This document shows, one piece after another, positions 5,494-8,747 of a stretch of 8,747 nt of DNA. The notes under the pieces were generated by a model, which was not told the origin of the DNA, searched no databases, and saw only the letters and a program-made list of their open reading frames with translations. This DNA is from Bacteroidetes bacterium CG2_30_32_10. Lineage in GTDB: Bacteria; Bacteroidota; Bacteroidia; Bacteroidales; CG2-30-32-10. The stretch lies in assembly GCA_001872995.1 (NCBI GenBank), contig MNXO01000108.1:1-8747 (forward strand), written 5' to 3'. Positions within the stretch are counted from its first letter, which is position 1. Each line of letters starts with the position of its first letter. Both the position numbers and the translations under genes were made by a program.

Positions 5494-7119
5494 ATGAACA
5501 ATGCAATTTTTAATTTTGAAGAACCTAAAAATGAAAAAATCTTATGTTACAATCCTGGTAGTATAGAAAGAACAGAATTAATAAAAGAGATTGAAAAAAT
5601 TCATTCATCTGAAATTGAAATACCTTTAATTATTGGAGGTAAAGAAGTCAGAACAGGAAAATTGGGGAAGGTGGTGATGCCCCACGATCATGGGCATGTG
5701 CTTGCCACTTATCACTTGGCAACAGAAAAAGAAATAAAGCTGGCAATAGATGCCTCAATAAATGCACATAAAATGTGGTCAAATATCGAATGGACAGTTA
5801 GGGCATCTATATTGGTTAAAGCAGCCGAATTAATGTCAACTAAATATAGGTACTTGATTAATGCCAGTACTATGCTTGGACAAAGCAAGAATGCTTATCA
5901 GGCAGAGATAGATTCTGCATGCGAAACAATAGATTTTTTGAGATATAATGCCTACTTTGCTTCTAAAATATATTCTGAACAACCAAAATCAGGTTTCAAT
6001 CAGCTGAATAGAATGGAATTTAGACCTCTCGAAGGTTTTGTTTTTGCAGTAAGCCCTTTTAACTTCACTGCAATTGCATCTAATCTCAATATGTCTCCTG
6101 CATTGATGGGTAATACTACTATTTGGAAACCCGCAACCACTGCAATCTTATCTAATTATCACTTAATGAAAATATTTCAGGAAGCTGGTTTACCTGATGG
6201 TGTGGTTAATTTTCTACCAGGTAGCGGAGCTCTTATAGGCAATCAAGTGCTTTCCCATAAAGATTTGGGAGGTATTCATTTCACAGGGTCGAATAATACT
6301 TTTAATTCTCTTTGGAGAAAAATATCGGAAAATCTTGAAAACTATAAATCATATCCGAGGATTGTCGGCGAAACAGGAGGAAAAGATTTTATTTTTGTTC
6401 ATCCTTCTGCCAATCCATTGGAAGTAGCAGTAGGAATAATCAGGGGTGCATTCGAATACCAAGGGCAAAAATGTTCTGCAGCATCAAGAGGCTACATTCC
6501 AAAATCTCTTTGGAATCAGATAAAGGATTTGCTGATTCAGATGACTAAAGAGATTAAAATGGGCGACCCCAGAGACTTCACTAACTTTGTTAACGCAGTG
6601 ATTGACGAAAACTCATTTAATTCCATAATGAAATATATTGATTTTACTAAAAATGCTACTGATGCTAAAATTATTGCAGGTGGTAATGGAGATAAGTCAA
6701 AAGGTTATTTCGTAGAACCCACCATAATTGAAACGAGTAATCCTTTCTTCAAAACAATGACAGAAGAAATATTTGGTCCTGTGATGACTATATACGTTTA
6801 TGAGGACAAGGATTATGAAAAAACTTTGCAACTTTGCGATGCTACTTCTCCTTATGCGCTCACTGGTGCCATTTTCTCACAAGACAGGATTGCTGTTGCA
6901 GAAGCTTGTAATAAATTAAGATATGCAGCAGGTAATTTTTATATCAACGATAAACCAACTGGTGCCATGGTGGGCATGCAACCTTTTGGTGGAGCCAGAG
7001 GATCAGGCACCAATGATAAAGCAGGTGGAAATCTGAACCTTTACAGATGGATTAGCCCAAGAACAATAAAAGAAACTTTTGCACCTGCTACTGATTTCAG
7101 GTATCCTTTTATGGATTAA
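5494..7119 (+). CDS. pruA: Delta-1-pyrroline-5-carboxylate (L-glutamate gamma-semialdehyde) dehydrogenase
   Basis: This 541-residue cytosolic enzyme oxidises glutamate gamma-semialdehyde, which is in equilibrium with pyrroline-5-carboxylate, to glutamate using NAD+. It is the second step of proline breakdown and also the end of ornithine/arginine breakdown. Its length and N-terminal extension match the single-domain 'group 1' type shared with eukaryotic ALDH4, not the bifunctional PutA of Proteobacteria. Family signatures include GGKEVRTG (48-55), ASTMLGQSKNAYQAEID (124-140) and SPFNFTAIA with the oxyanion asparagine N190. The general base is E293 (VGETGGKDF) and the nucleophile C327 (EYQGQKCSAASR). 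EEIFGPV (424-430) and QPFGGARGSGTNDKAGG (496-512) close the active site. The start follows an A/T-rich leader with no Shine-Dalgarno sequence. No proline dehydrogenase gene lies in the window; the next gene is a second semialdehyde dehydrogenase, probably in the same transcript. Confidence 0.95.
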   Translation: MNNAIFNFEEPKNEKILCYNPGSIERTELIKEIEKIHSSEIEIPLIIGGKEVRTGKLGKVVMPHDHGHVLATYHLATEKEIKLAIDASINAHKMWSNIEWTVRASILVKAAELMSTKYRYLINASTMLGQSKNAYQAEIDSACETIDFLRYNAYFASKIYSEQPKSGFNQLNRMEFRPLEGFVFAVSPFNFTAIASNLNMSPALMGNTTIWKPATTAILSNYHLMKIFQEAGLPDGVVNFLPGSGALIGNQVLSHKDLGGIHFTGSNNTFNSLWRKISENLENYKSYPRIVGETGGKDFIFVHPSANPLEVAVGIIRGAFEYQGQKCSAASRGYIPKSLWNQIKDLLIQMTKEIKMGDPRDFTNFVNAVIDENSFNSIMKYIDFTKNATDAKIIAGGNGDKSKGYFVEPTIIETSNPFFKTMTEEIFGPVMTIYVYEDKDYEKTLQLCDATSPYALTGAIFSQDRIAVAEACNKLRYAAGNFYINDKPTGAMVGMQPFGGARGSGTNDKAGGNLNLYRWISPRTIKETFAPATDFRYPFMD

Positions 7120-7174
7120 AATTCAATAAACCTTATACGCATTTAAATTAAACAAAAAAAAGCAATTAAAAGAA

Positions 7175-8725
7175 ATGGGAAAAGAAAAGATTAAAAAAAT
7201 TTTAGAAAAATTTGGTATTAAAGAAATAAATAATGGTGTTTCGACTGGTACAGTTTGGTTCGATACCAAAGGAGACATCACAACCATCACCTCACCAATC
7301 GACCATTTTGAAATAGGAAAGGTAAAAAATGCTACTATTGAAGACTATGAAGCAGTAGTAAAAACAGCAGAGGAAGCTTTTAAACTATGGAGAGATTATC
7401 CAGCTCCACATCGTGGAGAAATTGTGAGACAAATTAGTATGGCTCTTCGAGAAGCAAAAGAAGATTTGGGCTATTTGGTTTCCTTAGAAATGGGAAAAAT
7501 TTACCAGGAAGGACTTGGAGAGGTTCAGGAAATGATTGACATTTGCGATTTTGCTGTTGGTCAATCAAGGTTATTGAATGGATTTACAATGCACTCCGAA
7601 AGACGCGAGCACAGAATGTATGACCAGTATCATCCTTTAGGAATAATTGGTTTGATAACATCTTTTAATTTCCCAGTTGCAGTGTGGGCATGGAATTCGA
7701 TGTTGGCTGCCGTCTGTGGTGATGTTATTATCTGGAAACCAAGTTCAAAAACCCCTATTTGTGCCATTGCCACTCAGAATATTATTGCAAAAGTTTTAAA
7801 AGACAATCATTTACCTGAAGGCATTTTTAATATGATTGTTGCCAAGTCTTCCGTTTTAGGTGATAATTTTGTAGCTGACGAAAGAATACCTATGTTTTCA
7901 GTAACAGGATCAACGAAAGTTGGTAAACATATATCGGGAATAGTTGGTCAACGACTTGGTAAAACAATTATGGAATTAGGTGGCAACAATGCTGTGATTG
8001 TTTCAGACGCAGCCGATTTAGATATGGCAATTAATTCTATTGTATTTGGTGCAGTTGGAACTTGCGGACAAAGATGCACCTCAACCAGAAGAGTGATTGT
8101 TCAGGAAAAAGTTTATAATGAAGTAAAAAACAGACTTATCAATGCCTACAAGCAGGTTTCTGATAAAATTGGGAACCCATTGGATGCAAATAACTTGATA
8201 GGACCATTAATTGACAAGACCTCAGTTAAAGCTTTTACAAATGCCATTGATGAAGTTCAAAAAGAAGGAGGAAAAATATTGTTTGGCGGAACACTGCTTG
8301 AAGGCGAAAAATTCATTTCAGGCAATTATGTAGTTCCTGCATTGGTAGAGGTTGAAAACAATTATAAAATAGTTCAGGCAGAAACCTTTGCCCCTATTTT
8401 GTATATGATTAAATACAAAACAATTGAAGATGCGATTGCATTAAATAATGAAGTACCCCAGGGATTATCTTCCTCAATATTTTCTATAAATATTCGCGAA
8501 GCAGGTAAATTTTTATCAGAATCTGGTTCTGATTGTGGTATTGCCAATGTTAACTGCGGCACTTCAGGTGCTGAAATTGGTGGAGCATTTGGTGGTGAAA
8601 AAGAAACTGGCGGTGGCAGAGAATCTGGCTCCGACTCTTGGAAACAATACATGCGTCGTCAGACCAATTCTATTAACTATAGTTATGAATTGCCTTTGGC
8701 ACAAGGTATCAAATTTGATTTTTAA
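7175..8725 (+). CDS. amaB: ALDH7/antiquitin-type alpha-aminoadipate semialdehyde (piperideine-6-carboxylate) dehydrogenase
   Basis: A complete 516-residue NAD+-dependent aldehyde dehydrogenase that by family oxidises alpha-aminoadipate delta-semialdehyde to 2-aminoadipate in lysine degradation. It is close to human ALDH7A1 throughout as I recall that sequence: EGLGEVQEMIDICDFAVGQSR (112-132), HPLGIIGLITSFNFPVAVWAW with N165, LGGNN with general base E267 (MELGGNNAVIV), and GQRC with nucleophile C301 and R300 beside it. R300 corresponds to Arg301 of the human enzyme, implicated in aminoadipate recognition. The C-terminal loop GTSGAEIGGAFGGEKETGGG and the following RESGSDSWKQYMRR (482-495) are the ALDH7 hallmark. 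FGAVGTCGQRC has Cys297 where alanine is usual, giving a second cysteine four residues before the nucleophile. Fifty-five bp separate it from pruA with no promoter-like box, so an operon is likely. The lysine aminotransferase or dehydrogenase that would feed it is not in the window. The symbol follows the Pseudomonas P6C dehydrogenase and is by family only. Confidence 0.9.
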   Translation: MGKEKIKKILEKFGIKEINNGVSTGTVWFDTKGDITTITSPIDHFEIGKVKNATIEDYEAVVKTAEEAFKLWRDYPAPHRGEIVRQISMALREAKEDLGYLVSLEMGKIYQEGLGEVQEMIDICDFAVGQSRLLNGFTMHSERREHRMYDQYHPLGIIGLITSFNFPVAVWAWNSMLAAVCGDVIIWKPSSKTPICAIATQNIIAKVLKDNHLPEGIFNMIVAKSSVLGDNFVADERIPMFSVTGSTKVGKHISGIVGQRLGKTIMELGGNNAVIVSDAADLDMAINSIVFGAVGTCGQRCTSTRRVIVQEKVYNEVKNRLINAYKQVSDKIGNPLDANNLIGPLIDKTSVKAFTNAIDEVQKEGGKILFGGTLLEGEKFISGNYVVPALVEVENNYKIVQAETFAPILYMIKYKTIEDAIALNNEVPQGLSSSIFSINIREAGKFLSESGSDCGIANVNCGTSGAEIGGAFGGEKETGGGRESGSDSWKQYMRRQTNSINYSYELPLAQGIKFDF

Positions 8726-8747
8726 TATATATTCAAGAATTGTATAA

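Noticed and set aside
7120..7174. Possible separate promoter for the ALDH7 gene
   Set aside because: No TAnnTTTG box occurs in these 55 bp, so read-through from the pruA promoter is the simpler explanation.
8374..8652. Minus-strand open frame (92 codons) inside the ALDH7 gene
   Set aside because: It is antisense to the most conserved ALDH7 segment (the glycine-rich C-terminal loop), which by itself explains its Pro/Ser-rich product.
8535..8747. Plus-strand frame overlapping the end of the ALDH7 gene
   Set aside because: It is a shifted frame of the conserved ALDH7 C terminus, which reads normally to its own stop at 8725, so there is no sign of a frameshift or a separate gene.

Overview
This AT-rich window looks chromosomal and comes from a member of the Bacteroidota. 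Four signs agree. Promoter-like boxes follow the Bacteroidota form (TAnnTTTG, in one place with TTTG exactly 19 bp upstream). Starts sit in A-rich leaders without clear Shine-Dalgarno sequences. Two exported proteins begin with lipoprotein (type II) signal peptides. The coding genes resemble versions common in that phylum. I see no tRNA, rRNA, insertion sequence, CRISPR array or phage gene.

The layout is three probable transcription units. (1) Minus strand, 3308 down to 1: a Tautomerase_2-family enzyme, DNA polymerase I (polA) and the first 30 codons of a probable amidohydrolase. The gaps are 11 and 10 bp, so they are probably co-transcribed. (2) Plus strand, 3465 to 5279: a lipoprotein with one DUF5011-like immunoglobulin-type domain, then, 15 bp later, a lipid-anchored di-heme cytochrome c peroxidase/MauG-family protein. 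(3) Plus strand, 5494 to 8725: delta-1-pyrroline-5-carboxylate dehydrogenase (pruA) and an ALDH7/antiquitin-type dehydrogenase predicted to act on alpha-aminoadipate semialdehyde (piperideine-6-carboxylate). Units 1 and 2 diverge from a short control region (3309-3464). Units 2 and 3 are separated by 214 bp holding two overlapping promoter-like elements and a perfect 9-bp inverted repeat.

Functionally, unit 3 pairs the enzymes that finish proline/ornithine degradation (to glutamate) and lysine degradation (to 2-aminoadipate). Both oxidise a semialdehyde in equilibrium with a cyclic imine. Unit 2 is an envelope redox pair: a di-heme enzyme and a lipoprotein of unknown role, which could be its partner or substrate (inference). 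Unit 1 carries housekeeping replication/repair with two small-molecule enzymes.

Nothing here is plainly an undescribed system. The points most worth a second look are a clamp-binding-like QMDLF motif in the PolA interdomain linker, the compact promoter/operator architecture ahead of pruA, a pair of like dyads flanking the -7 box of the lipoprotein gene, and the lipoprotein-MauG pairing.
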